A stretch of 64,000 nucleotides of DNA from Niallia taxi (GCF_004005475.1 NZ_RZTZ01000003.1:1-64000), one strand, 5' to 3'. Counted from the first letter of the stretch, positions 24,503 to 32,492 are shown. The notes: generated from the letters alone by a model not told the origin. Numbers and translations: made by a program.

Positions 24503-24882
24503 ACGTTTTTATGCCCCCTTCTTATTTTCACTTGCTTATTCCTATATGTATCTTTGTTACTTTCCATCATTAACGTGTTTTTATGGGGAAATGATTTGCA
24601 AATGGTATGGAAGAGTATGTGCTGGGTTTAATTGTTCAAACTAGAGGAGAAATGGTATTTCATACCGTTTTGAAATTATTTTTACTATTGTATTATAGTT
24701 CGAAGCAAGTTTCAAACTCTTTTTCGCGGGGTATAACGCATTATCACATTTTCATATTGTTATATTTTTTTATATTATTTAATTCAAATAACAGCAATTA
24801 TGTTATTATATTTACGAAAAGATATTAATCACGCATTTATCGATTACATAATGTCCGTTTAATACAGAAGGGGGAAAAGCAG
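24503..24882. other. intergenic region between ade and the chromate transporter genes
   Basis: 380 nt between divergent genes. A short frame at 24652-24828 (58 residues, GAGGAGAA before ATG) is AT-driven and lacks any recognisable pattern, so I do not call it. GGTAT-TTC-ATACC at about 24653-24665 is a small palindrome. No convincing promoter with both boxes was found, though TTATTATATTTAC near 24803 could be a -10 region. Confidence 0.45.
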
Positions 24883-25452
24883 ATGGTTTATAAAGAAATA
24901 ATTATTGCAATGTGCCGGTCTGGCATACTTGGTTTTGGAGGGGGGCCTTCCGTTATACCTCTTATCCGTTATGAAGCCGTGACAAAATTTAAATGGCTTG
25001 ATAATGATGAATTCGGTGAAATTCTGGCGATTGCCAACACTTTACCAGGGCCAATTGCGACCAAAATGGCAGCATATCTTGGTTATCGACAAAAAGGTAT
25101 TTTGGGAGCTATTGTATCAGTACTTGCCCATATTTTACCGACATGTCTGGCAATGGTCATATTGATTTCATTCATCAACGTTGTTAGCCATTCAGCAGTC
25201 ATTACAAGCATGGTGTCTGCCGTCATTCCTGTTATTGCCGTTATGCTTGGCTTGATGGCATATGAGTTTGCGGAAAAGGCAATCAAAGGGTTAGGAATAT
25301 ATGTTGGTGTAGCTTTAACATTAATTTGTCTGTTTTTACTGCAATACATTTCCATTCATCCTGCAATTGTCGTTTTAATATTTTTAACTTATGGAGCATT
25401 TCATTTCAACCTTAAAGATCGTATTTTCCATAAAAAAGAAAGAGGCATGTAA
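24883..25452 (+). CDS. chrA: chromate transporter, N-terminal-type half (ChrA short form)
   Basis: 189 residues, five or six hydrophobic segments. The CHR-domain signature is FGGGPSVIPLIRYEAV (about residues 18-34), then ANTLPGPIATKMAAYLGYR. Short ChrA proteins work in pairs with opposite topology to extrude chromate, probably in exchange with other ions. AGAAGGGGGAAAAGCAG precedes the ATG. The partner half begins two bases after its stop. The pair corresponds to B. subtilis YwrA/YwrB, where YwrC is the regulator, matching the third gene here. Confidence 0.92.
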   Translation: MVYKEIIIAMCRSGILGFGGGPSVIPLIRYEAVTKFKWLDNDEFGEILAIANTLPGPIATKMAAYLGYRQKGILGAIVSVLAHILPTCLAMVILISFINVVSHSAVITSMVSAVIPVIAVMLGLMAYEFAEKAIKGLGIYVGVALTLICLFLLQYISIHPAIVVLIFLTYGAFHFNLKDRIFHKKERGM

Positions 25453-25454
25453 AT

Positions 25455-25994
25455 ATGATATTAATCAGCATCTTTTTAAGTTTCCTATTATCTAATATTT
25501 TTGGCTATGGTGGCGGACCAGCTTCCATTCCTCTCATGTATGAAGAGATTGTTAATCGCTATAATTGGCTTTCAAATGCCGATTTCTCCAATATGCTAGC
25601 ACTTGGTAATGCTCTTCCCGGTCCAATCGCAACAAAAATAGCCGCATATGTCGGGTTTGGAATTGGCGGATGGTGGGGCTTTATCGTAGCTTTAGTAGCA
25701 ACTGTTGTACCATCTGCTGCTGCCCTTATTTTTCTTGCTAATATCATGAGTAAGCATCGTGATTCAAAAATAGTGAAAGGAATGGCACTTTTAGTTCAGC
25801 CTGTCATTGCGGCATTAATGATAATCCTTACATTTGAAATGCTGCAAGACTCCTATATTTCTTTAGGATGGATTCAAACAGCTGCTATCGCGGTGATTTC
25901 CTTTGCCTTACTGCAGAAATTTAAGATTCACCCTGCTATTGTTATTATCTTAGCCTTTGCATATGGCGGCATTGTTGTACCCCATTTAAATTAG
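25455..25994 (+). CDS. chrA: chromate transporter, second half (ChrA short form)
   Basis: 179 residues, five or six membrane helices, with the same CHR motifs as its partner: NIFGYGGGPASIPLMYEEIV (about 14-33) and ALGNALPGPIATKIAAYVGF. The protein is paralogous to the upstream half and probably inserts in the opposite orientation to make a functional heterodimer. It starts two bases after the partner stop and shares its operon with the Lrp-type regulator downstream. Function in chromate resistance is known for the paired homologues ChrA1/ChrA2; here it is inferred. Confidence 0.92.
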   Translation: MILISIFLSFLLSNIFGYGGGPASIPLMYEEIVNRYNWLSNADFSNMLALGNALPGPIATKIAAYVGFGIGGWWGFIVALVATVVPSAAALIFLANIMSKHRDSKIVKGMALLVQPVIAALMIILTFEMLQDSYISLGWIQTAAIAVISFALLQKFKIHPAIVIILAFAYGGIVVPHLN

Positions 25995-26010
25995 AAAGGA
26001 ACAGACCTAA

Positions 26011-26487
26011 ATGACAAATGGACATGAACTGACGCCAAGTAAATTAGATCAGATTGATCATGCAATATTGTCATTATTGCATGATAATGGCAGGATTTCC
26101 TACACAGATATCGGAAAAGAAGTTGGAATATCAAGGGTAGCAGTGCAAATGCGAATCAATGCAATGGTGGAGAATGGCATAATTGAAAAGTTCACAGCTG
26201 TTATTAATCCTGTAAAAATCGGCAAGACGGTGTCTGCTTTCTTTAATATTGATGTGGAACCAAAGCATCTTGAGGAGGTAGCTGAATTATTAGCAAATGA
26301 AGCCGCTATAAGCAGCCTCTATCATATGACAGGGCCAAGTAAATTACATATGCACGGAATTTTTGCAGACAATCATGAAATGGAGCAATTTTTAACGAAT
26401 AAATTATACGCTATCCAAGGTGTTGTCAGTGTCGATTGCCAAATGCTCATAAAAAGGTATAAGAGCAGGATGGGAATGAAGCTATAA
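26011..26487 (+). CDS. ywrC: Lrp/AsnC family regulator (YwrC-like)
   Basis: 158 residues. The N-terminal helix-turn-helix ([38 protein letters not shown], split here only by reading, about residues 10-50) is followed by the C-terminal RAM/ligand-binding domain (about 75-155). It follows the chromate transporter halves by 16 bases with AAAGGAACAGACC before the ATG, the same order as the ywr locus of B. subtilis, where YwrC controls the chromate genes. It ends at a long bidirectional hairpin. The effector is unknown; chromate or sulfate is a guess. Confidence 0.9.
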   Translation: MTNGHELTPSKLDQIDHAILSLLHDNGRISYTDIGKEVGISRVAVQMRINAMVENGIIEKFTAVINPVKIGKTVSAFFNIDVEPKHLEEVAELLANEAAISSLYHMTGPSKLHMHGIFADNHEMEQFLTNKLYAIQGVVSVDCQMLIKRYKSRMGMKL

Positions 26488-26540
26488 AAAGGCAAATGAA
26501 AAAAGCAGGGGATTTATTCCTGCTTTTTTCATTTGCCTTC
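26487..26540. terminator. long bidirectional terminator
   Basis: A 21-23 bp stem: AAAGGCAAATGAAAAAAGCA and its complement TGCTTTTTTCATTTGCC, with inner AGG/CCT, around a nine-base loop. It overlaps the 3' end of the convergent HAD gene. Confidence 0.88.
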
Positions 26541-27104
26541 TGCTAGTTTAAGATATTCCCAAACATCTGCCCAACTGTATACTCTATCATAGGAAAGATT
26601 CTTATTATACGATTGGTCCTTCACTAGCAGTTGAACACCAGTTTCTGCAAGTGTATCCAAAACAGCAGGCTTATCATCCATATAGTAATCAAGCCCAAGA
26701 TTTTGGATAACATCTATTTTCTCATGATCAGCCATCCCGCAGAAAAAGTGATCATCCTTAACAGGAAAGCCCTGTGCTTTCATCCATTCCTTTGTACGTT
26801 CTGCAAACACCTTGTTTCTTGCTGTAATATAATAAACTTCATGTCCATTAGCAGTCAGCTTTTGCAGAAATTCAACTGCACTTGGATATGGGGGACAATC
26901 TGTGAAATATATCTCTTCACTTAAAGAGTTCCACATATTTTTACCCTCTTCACCATCTAGACCAAACGGTTCATGTATTTCTACTGTTTTTAGTGCATGA
27001 AAATGATCGACATGCACATCCTTATGCAGCTTTTTATTATATAAATGAAAGGCATGCTCACGTAAACTAATTAATGTATCATCAATATCAAAACCGAACC
27101 TCAT
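26529..27104 (-). CDS. HAD-superfamily 5'-nucleotidase (NT5C type)
   Basis: 191 residues. HAD motif I is FDIDDTL (Asp6 nucleophile, Asp8), motif II is in YYITARNKVFAERT, and motif III/IV is YYMDDKPAVLD. The type resembles the 5'(3')-deoxyribonucleotidase-like NT5C family. The start is ATG 27104 with GGAAGGGAAGC upstream; a TTG at 27122 would lie in the Shine-Dalgarno. It is the last gene of the ribA-ribD-monooxygenase operon (18-nt gap). In that context a natural substrate would be the phosphorylated pyrimidine made by RibD, because the pathway needs a HAD phosphatase at this step; this is inference. A general nucleotidase role is the alternative. Confidence 0.82.
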   Translation of the reverse strand: MRFGFDIDDTLISLREHAFHLYNKKLHKDVHVDHFHALKTVEIHEPFGLDGEEGKNMWNSLSEEIYFTDCPPYPSAVEFLQKLTANGHEVYYITARNKVFAERTKEWMKAQGFPVKDDHFFCGMADHEKIDVIQNLGLDYYMDDKPAVLDTLAETGVQLLVKDQSYNKNLSYDRVYSWADVWEYLKLAEGK

Positions 27105-27122
27105 TATATGCTTCCCTTCCAA

Positions 27123-28226
27123 TCAATTAACAACTACAGCTGCGGGAAAATGGTCCTTAAAGGTCGCTTCTCTGCGAAGCTGCTCTTCCTGTACCTTTTC
27201 TACCTCTGTTTTCCGGACAGCCTCGTATATCTTTAATAAATCCATCGATTCATTCTGGAGAAGAATTCGTTCTAATAGTTCCGCAAGCACCTCTGCATCC
27301 TTTAAGGAACTGTTAAGACCAAATGCTCCAGTTGGACTCATTGTATGGGCTGCATCTCCTAATAAAATCACATTATTATTGATCCATGTTTTGCTTTTAG
27401 AGCTTTCCACCTTCAAAAGTACGAAATCCTTCCATTCCTTAATATGCGAATGCACTGACTCCTCAAGCTCTGGAAATGCAGATAAAAGCTGGTCCGTAAA
27501 ATGCGAGAAGGATCCTTTACGAAGTGCAGGAAAACTTCCCTCCTCTATATTCCAGCCAATTTGGATAAACCCTCCGAATTGTGTGAAAAGGGCAAGCTGG
27601 CTGCCCTGGACTAGCGCCATCTTAATGGCAGGTTCCCAATTAGATGGTGCAGGAATTTTTGCCCAAAGCAAATCATAGCCGTGCTTAATTGCCTCAACAG
27701 GGAAATCCCCTTTTTTTCTTATCGTTGAAAATCTTCCATCTGCGCCAATAATGATTTTGCTGTTGATAACGGTTTCAACACCGTTAATTAACGCGATTAC
27801 ACCAGAATAATCTCCCGTTTCAGTCTGGATTAGCTCCTTAACAGCACTATCCATTTCCAGTCTAAACGCAGCGTTCCTTGATGATTCCTCCAACAGCAGC
27901 TTCAGCAGATGCTTTTGTGGAACATGTATGCCAGTATGTCCGACTTCTGGATGGGGATGGATGCTTTTGACTACTTTACCATCTGCTATATAATCAACTT
28001 GGCTCATGCAAAGAATGCCTTTTTTCTTCAATTTGGAAAAGAGCCCAGCACTTTTGAGGACCTGCTCTCCCTCCTCATTTAAGTGCTCTCCTCGAAATTC
28101 TTTATCCACATCATGATGCCGTTCAAGCAGGATAGTCGAGACTCCTGCTTTACTCAACAAATAAGCCAGCATTGCCCCACCAGGACCTGCACCTACAATA
28201 CAAACCTCTGCATTCAGAACTGTCAT
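27123..28226 (-). CDS. FAD-dependent monooxygenase (group A, PHBH fold)
   Basis: 367 residues. The N-terminal dinucleotide motif CIVGAGPGGAMLAYLLSKAG is at about 9-28, with the acidic end ERH. The DG motif is GADGRFSTIRK (about 160-170). The GD motif is VILLGDAAHTMSPTGAFGLN (about 285-304). These three together define single-component aromatic hydroxylases of the p-hydroxybenzoate hydroxylase fold. No membrane helices. It sits between RibD (35-nt gap) and the HAD gene. The substrate is unknown; the neighbours suggest an aminopyrimidine or flavin-like compound. It could also be a reductase-like relative with no hydroxylation. Confidence 0.85.
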   Translation of the reverse strand: MTVLNAEVCIVGAGPGGAMLAYLLSKAGVSTILLERHHDVDKEFRGEHLNEEGEQVLKSAGLFSKLKKKGILCMSQVDYIADGKVVKSIHPHPEVGHTGIHVPQKHLLKLLLEESSRNAAFRLEMDSAVKELIQTETGDYSGVIALINGVETVINSKIIIGADGRFSTIRKKGDFPVEAIKHGYDLLWAKIPAPSNWEPAIKMALVQGSQLALFTQFGGFIQIGWNIEEGSFPALRKGSFSHFTDQLLSAFPELEESVHSHIKEWKDFVLLKVESSKSKTWINNNVILLGDAAHTMSPTGAFGLNSSLKDAEVLAELLERILLQNESMDLLKIYEAVRKTEVEKVQEEQLRREATFKDHFPAAVVVN

Positions 28227-28261
28227 TTCCCCATCCTCTTCCCTTAATCTTTCACTGCTGG

Positions 28262-29356
28262 TTAACCAGCCGGGTATGCGAAAACCTTTAAGTCTTCTCC
28301 TACCTTTTCTACTGTTTCAAACCTCAATTGCACAGCCTCATCGACTGTTTCCACGTCTTCCCCTCTAAAAGGAGTATAGGAGGATTTTCCGCCTAAAATC
28401 TTTGGTGCAATGTAAACAATGTATTTTTGAATGAGCCCATCTCTCATGAAGCTTGCATTCACTTCACTGCCACCTTCAAGCAGGATATCTGTTATCCCCT
28501 CTTCATACAGCCTCTTCATTGCTTCCTTCAGATCAAGCCTTCCATCATCAGACACCTGAATGATTTTAACGCCTTTCTCTTTTAATGCCGAAGCCTTTTC
28601 ATGATTGATATCTAGTCCTGTAACAATGATCGTTTGAGCTTCAGAGCAATCTGCCACATTTGCATCAATTGGTGTTCGCAGCTTGCTGTCTAAAATAATT
28701 CGAATTGGATTTTTGGCAGGCTGGTCTAGTCGAGTCGTTAATCTTGGATTGTCAGCTAATACCGTTCCTACACCGACAAGGATCGCATCCACTTCATTGC
28801 GAAGATAATGGACCTCTTTCCTCGCTTCCTCCCCTGTAATCCATTGACTGTGACCTGTATATGCGGCAATTTTGCCGTCTAATGTCATGGCAACCTTAGA
28901 GATAACAAATGGAGTTTGTGTGATCATATTGTGCATAAAGCGCTCATTTAGCTTTTTTGCCTCCTCCTCAAGCACACCAACCTCCACTTCAATACCAGCA
29001 TTCTTGATAATGCCAATGCCCTTACCAGCGACAGAAGGATTCGGATCCTGTGCTGCAACTACAACTCTCTTCACACCAGAGTCCTTCACTAAATTCGCAC
29101 ATGGTGGTGTTTTCCCGTAATGCGAGCATGGCTCCAATGTAACATAAAGAGTCGCGTCTTTCGCATGTTCGCCAGCCATCTTGAAGGCATGAACCTCTGC
29201 ATGGGGCTCACCTGCTTTCCTGTGCAGACCAGAACCGACAATAACGCCATCCTTAACTAAGATTGCACCGACTACTGGGTTCGGATTTGTTTTCCCCTTT
29301 GCAGTTTCTGCAAGGTCCAAAGCCATTTTCATAAAATCATGATCAGTTTTTATCAT
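28262..29356 (-). CDS. ribD: bifunctional riboflavin deaminase/reductase RibD
   Basis: 364 residues, full length for the family. The N-terminal zinc deaminase has PHAEVHAF (His52, Glu54) and PCSHYGKTPPCA (Cys77, Cys86), about residues 1-145. The C-terminal reductase (about 150-360) has ITGEEARKEVHYLRNEVDAI, GVGTVLADNPRLT and LLEGGSEVNASF. It converts the GTP cyclohydrolase II product to 5-amino-6-ribitylaminouracil phosphate. Two adjacent ATGs follow GAGGAG; 29356 has seven-base spacing, 29359 four. It starts 11 bases after ribA. Unlike the housekeeping rib operon there is no ribE, ribH or FMN riboswitch here, so this is probably a second, specialised copy. Confidence 0.9.
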   Translation of the reverse strand: MIKTDHDFMKMALDLAETAKGKTNPNPVVGAILVKDGVIVGSGLHRKAGEPHAEVHAFKMAGEHAKDATLYVTLEPCSHYGKTPPCANLVKDSGVKRVVVAAQDPNPSVAGKGIGIIKNAGIEVEVGVLEEEAKKLNERFMHNMITQTPFVISKVAMTLDGKIAAYTGHSQWITGEEARKEVHYLRNEVDAILVGVGTVLADNPRLTTRLDQPAKNPIRIILDSKLRTPIDANVADCSEAQTIIVTGLDINHEKASALKEKGVKIIQVSDDGRLDLKEAMKRLYEEGITDILLEGGSEVNASFMRDGLIQKYIVYIAPKILGGKSSYTPFRGEDVETVDEAVQLRFETVEKVGEDLKVFAYPAG

Positions 29357-29367
29357 CATTCTGCTCC

Positions 29368-30108
29368 TCAAAAAGTCACAATTTCTTCTTGTAATGGAAT
29401 ATGTCCGGATTTCATTACCTTTGTATCTAAATACTTCTCATTAAATTCTGATCTGTCTCCCCAAAGAGGAACATTTTCTTCTGCAGTTAATCCGAGCTTT
29501 TTCAATGCTTCCAGCTTTTTCGGGTTATTAGTAATTAATTTAACAGGCTTTGTACGCAATGCTTGCAGAACACTGATTGGCTCTTCATAGCTTCTTGTAT
29601 CATCAGCAAAATCAAGGGCATGATTTGCCTCTACAGTATCCATGCCTTCCTGTTGAAGCAGATACGCTAATGACTTAGTGAATAGACCAATTCCTCGACC
29701 TTCATGGTTTGCCAAGTAGAAAAGTGCTCCGCTGCCATTATCAACAATCATTTTCATTGACTGGTGCAGCTGATACCCACAATCACAGCGTTTGCTTCCA
29801 AATATATCCCCTGTATGGCAAATACTGTGCATGCGGATTAGCGTTTCATCTATATGTTCAAAGTCTCCATATACTAGTACTGATGACTGCTGGTACTCAG
29901 CCAGATTTAATGAAGGCAAGCTCTTAAGAAGCTCCTCTTTTGATTGTTGCTCGGTGATCGCAAGCCATGTATACCATTGGAATGTTACCACTTTATCCTC
30001 AAGCTGAACGGGCAGCTTAACAGGCCCAACTAAGCATAATTTTTTGTCTTCCTTGAAAGGTATCATGTTCATTTTATTTTGAAGAAGATCAATTACTTCT
30101 TTTTTCAT
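29368..30108 (-). CDS. ribA: stand-alone GTP cyclohydrolase II
   Basis: 246 residues. Zinc cysteines Cys97, Cys108 and Cys110 lie in HSICHTGDIFGSKRCDCG. HEGRGIGL (135-142) and TVEANHALDFADDTRSY (158-174), then KLITNNPKKLEALKKLG, match GTP cyclohydrolase II, which opens GTP to formate, pyrophosphate and the diaminopyrimidine phosphate. About 40 extra N-terminal residues (1-45) precede the catalytic domain compared with E. coli RibA. In Bacillus the housekeeping enzyme is fused to DHBP synthase; this one is not. The start is ATG 30108, six bases after AAAGGAGAC. First gene of the four-gene operon. Confidence 0.9.
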   Translation of the reverse strand: MKKEVIDLLQNKMNMIPFKEDKKLCLVGPVKLPVQLEDKVVTFQWYTWLAITEQQSKEELLKSLPSLNLAEYQQSSVLVYGDFEHIDETLIRMHSICHTGDIFGSKRCDCGYQLHQSMKMIVDNGSGALFYLANHEGRGIGLFTKSLAYLLQQEGMDTVEANHALDFADDTRSYEEPISVLQALRTKPVKLITNNPKKLEALKKLGLTAEENVPLWGDRSEFNEKYLDTKVMKSGHIPLQEEIVTF

Positions 30109-30172
30109 ATTTAAGTCTCCTTTGAAATTCATCCATCTTAATTTGCATCATTTAATGATTTTTAAACAAACC

Positions 30173-30189
30173 ACTTACTATATGTAAGT
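30173..30189 (-). promoter_or_regulatory. palindromic operator, probably for the divergent TetR regulator
   Basis: ACTTAC-TATAT-GTAAGT is a perfect 6-bp inverted repeat, starting one base downstream of the TATACT -10 box of the ribA operon, so it covers the transcription start. Direct repeats of GTAAGTAAGTA extend it toward the -10. The regulator at 30482 is the natural candidate. Confidence 0.55.
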
Positions 30190-30190
30190 A

Positions 30191-30219
30191 AGTATATATA
30201 TACAAGAAGATAGCGTCAA
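30191..30219 (-). promoter_or_regulatory. proximal promoter of the ribA-ribD-monooxygenase-HAD operon
   Basis: Minus strand: TTGACG (30214-30219), 17 nt, TATACT (30191-30196). One mismatch to the sigma-A consensus in each box. Confidence 0.72.
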
Positions 30220-30270
30220 GTAATTAATTTACCTATTTTTTCGACTCTTGGTCTCTTATCGTACAGAAAG

Positions 30271-30285
30271 TGATAATTATTATCA
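30271..30285. promoter_or_regulatory. perfect 7-1-7 Fur box
   Basis: TGATAATTATTATCA is an exact match to the Bacillus minimal Fur box TGATAATNATTATCA. It overlaps the -10 box of the distal minus-strand promoter at 30282-30310. PerR and Zur boxes differ at defined positions (TTATAAT..., TCGTAAT...), so Fur is the best reading. Confidence 0.75.
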
Positions 30286-30310
30286 TAAAGGAATATCTTT
30301 TTTTGTACAA
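30282..30310 (-). promoter_or_regulatory. distal, Fur-overlapped promoter of the ribA operon
   Basis: Minus strand: TTGTAC (30305-30310), 17 nt, TATGAT (30282-30287). The Fur box covers the -10 and start region, as at known Fur-repressed promoters. Transcription from here would run about 170 nt before ribA. Confidence 0.6.
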
Positions 30311-30481
30311 ACAACTTTTTTTTACTCTAAAATAAGAAGGGACAAATGGTACAATAGAAAGAACCAGCTATCTTTTTACTTATTTTCAGTTGTATGGTTT
30401 AATAGTAAAATCTCGATAGGAATTTTATACTTTTATTCACTTTTCCAACTCTTCCTTATAAAAGAATAGGAGGCGCTTCGT

Positions 30482-31360
30482 TTGAAAGAGAAAGAAAAAA
30501 AAATAATAGACTCTGCGCTGAAGCTTTTCGCGCAAAAAGGATATTCCTCCACCTCCATTCAAGAAATAGCAAATGATTGCGGAATATCCAAAGGTGCTTT
30601 TTATATATATTTTAAGTCGAAGGATACATTATTATTTGCTATCCTCGATTATTATTACAAGGAATTAGTAGAGCTATTTGACAGCATCAAACATAAAGAC
30701 ATTACAGCAAAGGATAAGCTGGTTGAACAAACATCAGCCTTTTTTGTACATGCTTTAAAACATAAAGATTTCATTATCATGCAAACACGCGAGCAAGCAA
30801 TTCCGCTAAATGATTCCATTAAGCAATTAATAATCCAAATGCAGACAGATATTAGAGAATTTTCTTTAGATTACTTACTTGAATTATACGGAGAAAAAAC
30901 AAGTCGCTTTCACTTGGATTTACAAATCATGTATGAAGGACTGTTGCAGTCATTTTTGAGGCTTCTGCTTCATGGACAGATTGACATGAGTGCAATGAAT
31001 CTGTCTCAATATTTATGGAGAAGAATGGACTCAATCGTGGCTGGGATATCGGGCGAAACCCCTATCTTCACAGAAGCCAATATACACAAATTACTGCATA
31101 AGCCGAAAATCGATTTTATGGCAGCAAATACGGAAAAAGCAATCGATATCCTTAATCAAATCCGCAAAAAAGCCGAAGGATATTCAGATAAAGAATCAAT
31201 TGAAATTACATTGGACGTACTGGAATCGGAAATTAAAACAGACTCCCCTCGTAATCCTATTATCCAAGGAATGCTTTCAAACCTTGCAGGACATGACGAG
31301 CTGCAAGAATCAATTGAGAAAATCAAAAGGCATTATTGCATTTCTCCCTTTACTAAGTGA
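30482..31360 (+). CDS. TetR/AcrR family regulator with long C-terminal domain
   Basis: 292 residues. The N-terminal TetR HTH (residues 1-60) has DSALKLFAQKGYSSTSIQEI and CGISKGAFYIYFKSKDTL. The remaining 230 residues form an all-helical ligand/dimer domain about 90 residues longer than in typical TetR proteins. The start is TTG 30482, eight bases after AGGAGG (30468-30473). It is divergent from the ribA operon and separated by 373 bp containing a Fur box and a palindrome, so it is the likely local repressor, perhaps responding to the pathway product (inference). It ends at its own hairpin. Confidence 0.88.
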   Translation: MKEKEKKIIDSALKLFAQKGYSSTSIQEIANDCGISKGAFYIYFKSKDTLLFAILDYYYKELVELFDSIKHKDITAKDKLVEQTSAFFVHALKHKDFIIMQTREQAIPLNDSIKQLIIQMQTDIREFSLDYLLELYGEKTSRFHLDLQIMYEGLLQSFLRLLLHGQIDMSAMNLSQYLWRRMDSIVAGISGETPIFTEANIHKLLHKPKIDFMAANTEKAIDILNQIRKKAEGYSDKESIEITLDVLESEIKTDSPRNPIIQGMLSNLAGHDELQESIEKIKRHYCISPFTK

Positions 31361-31374
31361 ACAGGCATTACAAT

Positions 31375-31410
31375 AAAAATCTTTCATTTAATTATGAAAG
31401 ATTTTTATTT
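31375..31410 (+). terminator. terminator after the TetR gene
   Basis: AAAAATCTTTCAT pairs perfectly with ATGAAAGATTTTT around TTAATT, followed by ATTT. Confidence 0.88.
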
Positions 31411-31454
31411 CGTCCATAATGAAATATATACATTTTAAGATGGAGTGAAATATT

Positions 31455-32453
31455 TTGCCGAACACTGTACTCACCGCATTTCTACGTCTTCCGATCAGTA
31501 TCAGAATTCTAACTATTGCAGTTTCCATTATCTTATTTTTCGGAATGGTTATTACGATAGTAGAGCCTGACAACTTCCCATCCTTTTTTGAAGGAGTATG
31601 GTGGGCAATTATCACAGCATCCACAGTCGGATATGGGGATTACACTCCTACTACAATAATAGGAAGAGTGACAGGCATGCTGCTTATTCTTACTGGAGCA
31701 GGTTTTTTATCAACGTACTTAGTGACATTGGCAACAGCAGCAGTAGCCAGACAAAATGCCTTTATGGAAGGAAAATCAGCTTATAAAGGACAGGATCACA
31801 TTGTTATTATCGGATGGAATGAACGTTCTAAGGCGCTGATTCAATCCATCTCTAAGGATGGAAAAAAAGCTGTCATTACGCTTGTTGATGAATCGCTCTC
31901 TCAAAATCCAAGCCCTGAGTCGCTCCATTTTATTCAAGGGAACCCAAATATTGATGCAACACTTCTTCGCGCTAATATTTGGAAAGCTAGCAAAGTCATT
32001 ATTACTGCTGACCAAAGTAAAGACGAAATGTATGCTGATATGAATTCCATTTTGACATTGCTCGCCATAAAAGGGTTAAACCCTGCAGTTCCTTGTATTA
32101 TTGAAATTTTGACTGTAGAGCAAGTAACGAATGCACATCGCGCCGGTGCTGATGAAATTATTCAAACAAATCGACTGTCAAGCTTTGTCATGCACAGCAG
32201 TCTAAATTCACAAGATACAATGATTGCCTTCCTTGATTTGTTAGGGAATTTCAAAGATAAAAGATTACAAATTGTCCCACTTGGGGAATGGAAGAACGAG
32301 GAAAGGCTTGATTTCGCTGCCCTCAGTTCGTATCTTCTTCTTGATGACAAACTTTTATTAGGGGTAAAAAGAGGCAGTCAGTCTTATATTAAGCCAGGGG
32401 CATCCTTTATGGTGGAAGAAAAAGATGAGCTTATCCTGATAGCCGGATTTTAG
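31455..32453 (+). CDS. yugO: potassium channel with RCK/TrkA-N domain (YugO-like)
   Basis: 332 residues. Two membrane helices flank a pore with selectivity filter TASTVGYGDYTP (TVGYGD at 57-62). A cytosolic RCK domain follows with HIVIIGWNERSKALI (about 114-128) and ends EEKDELILIAGF. B. subtilis YugO is the K+ channel that carries biofilm electrical signalling. The start is TTG 31455 after GGAGTGAAATATT. Neighbours to the right (pgi, yugJ, yuzA, yugI, alaT, alaR) keep B. subtilis order, supporting orthology. Its usual upstream partner mstX is not present; the TetR gene is there instead. Confidence 0.9.
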   Translation: MPNTVLTAFLRLPISIRILTIAVSIILFFGMVITIVEPDNFPSFFEGVWWAIITASTVGYGDYTPTTIIGRVTGMLLILTGAGFLSTYLVTLATAAVARQNAFMEGKSAYKGQDHIVIIGWNERSKALIQSISKDGKKAVITLVDESLSQNPSPESLHFIQGNPNIDATLLRANIWKASKVIITADQSKDEMYADMNSILTLLAIKGLNPAVPCIIEILTVEQVTNAHRAGADEIIQTNRLSSFVMHSSLNSQDTMIAFLDLLGNFKDKRLQIVPLGEWKNEERLDFAALSSYLLLDDKLLLGVKRGSQSYIKPGASFMVEEKDELILIAGF

Positions 32454-32465
32454 TTTGCATGAAAA

Positions 32466-32492
32466 AACAGCGCTCTAAAAATTAGCGCTGTT
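32466..32492 (-). terminator. terminator of the DUF326 gene
   Basis: Minus strand AACAGCGCT pairs with AGCGCTGTT, followed by TTTTTC. Confidence 0.82.

Noticed and set aside
22769-24620. Purine riboswitch upstream of adenine deaminase
   Set aside because: The leader of ade is short and does not contain the conserved three-way-junction loops.
24652-24828. 58-residue frame with GAGGAGAA before its ATG upstream of the chromate genes
   Set aside because: The composition is what AT-rich noncoding DNA gives, there is no terminator or recognisable pattern, and it fills the promoter region of the next operon.
24883-25994. Frameshifted single ChrA gene
   Set aside because: Both halves have their own start and full CHR motifs, and split ChrA pairs are a known natural form in Bacillus.
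30109-30481. Possible FMN riboswitch before ribA
   Set aside because: I looked for the conserved RFN core (such as AGGATCTTCGGGGCAGGG) on the minus strand and found nothing like it.
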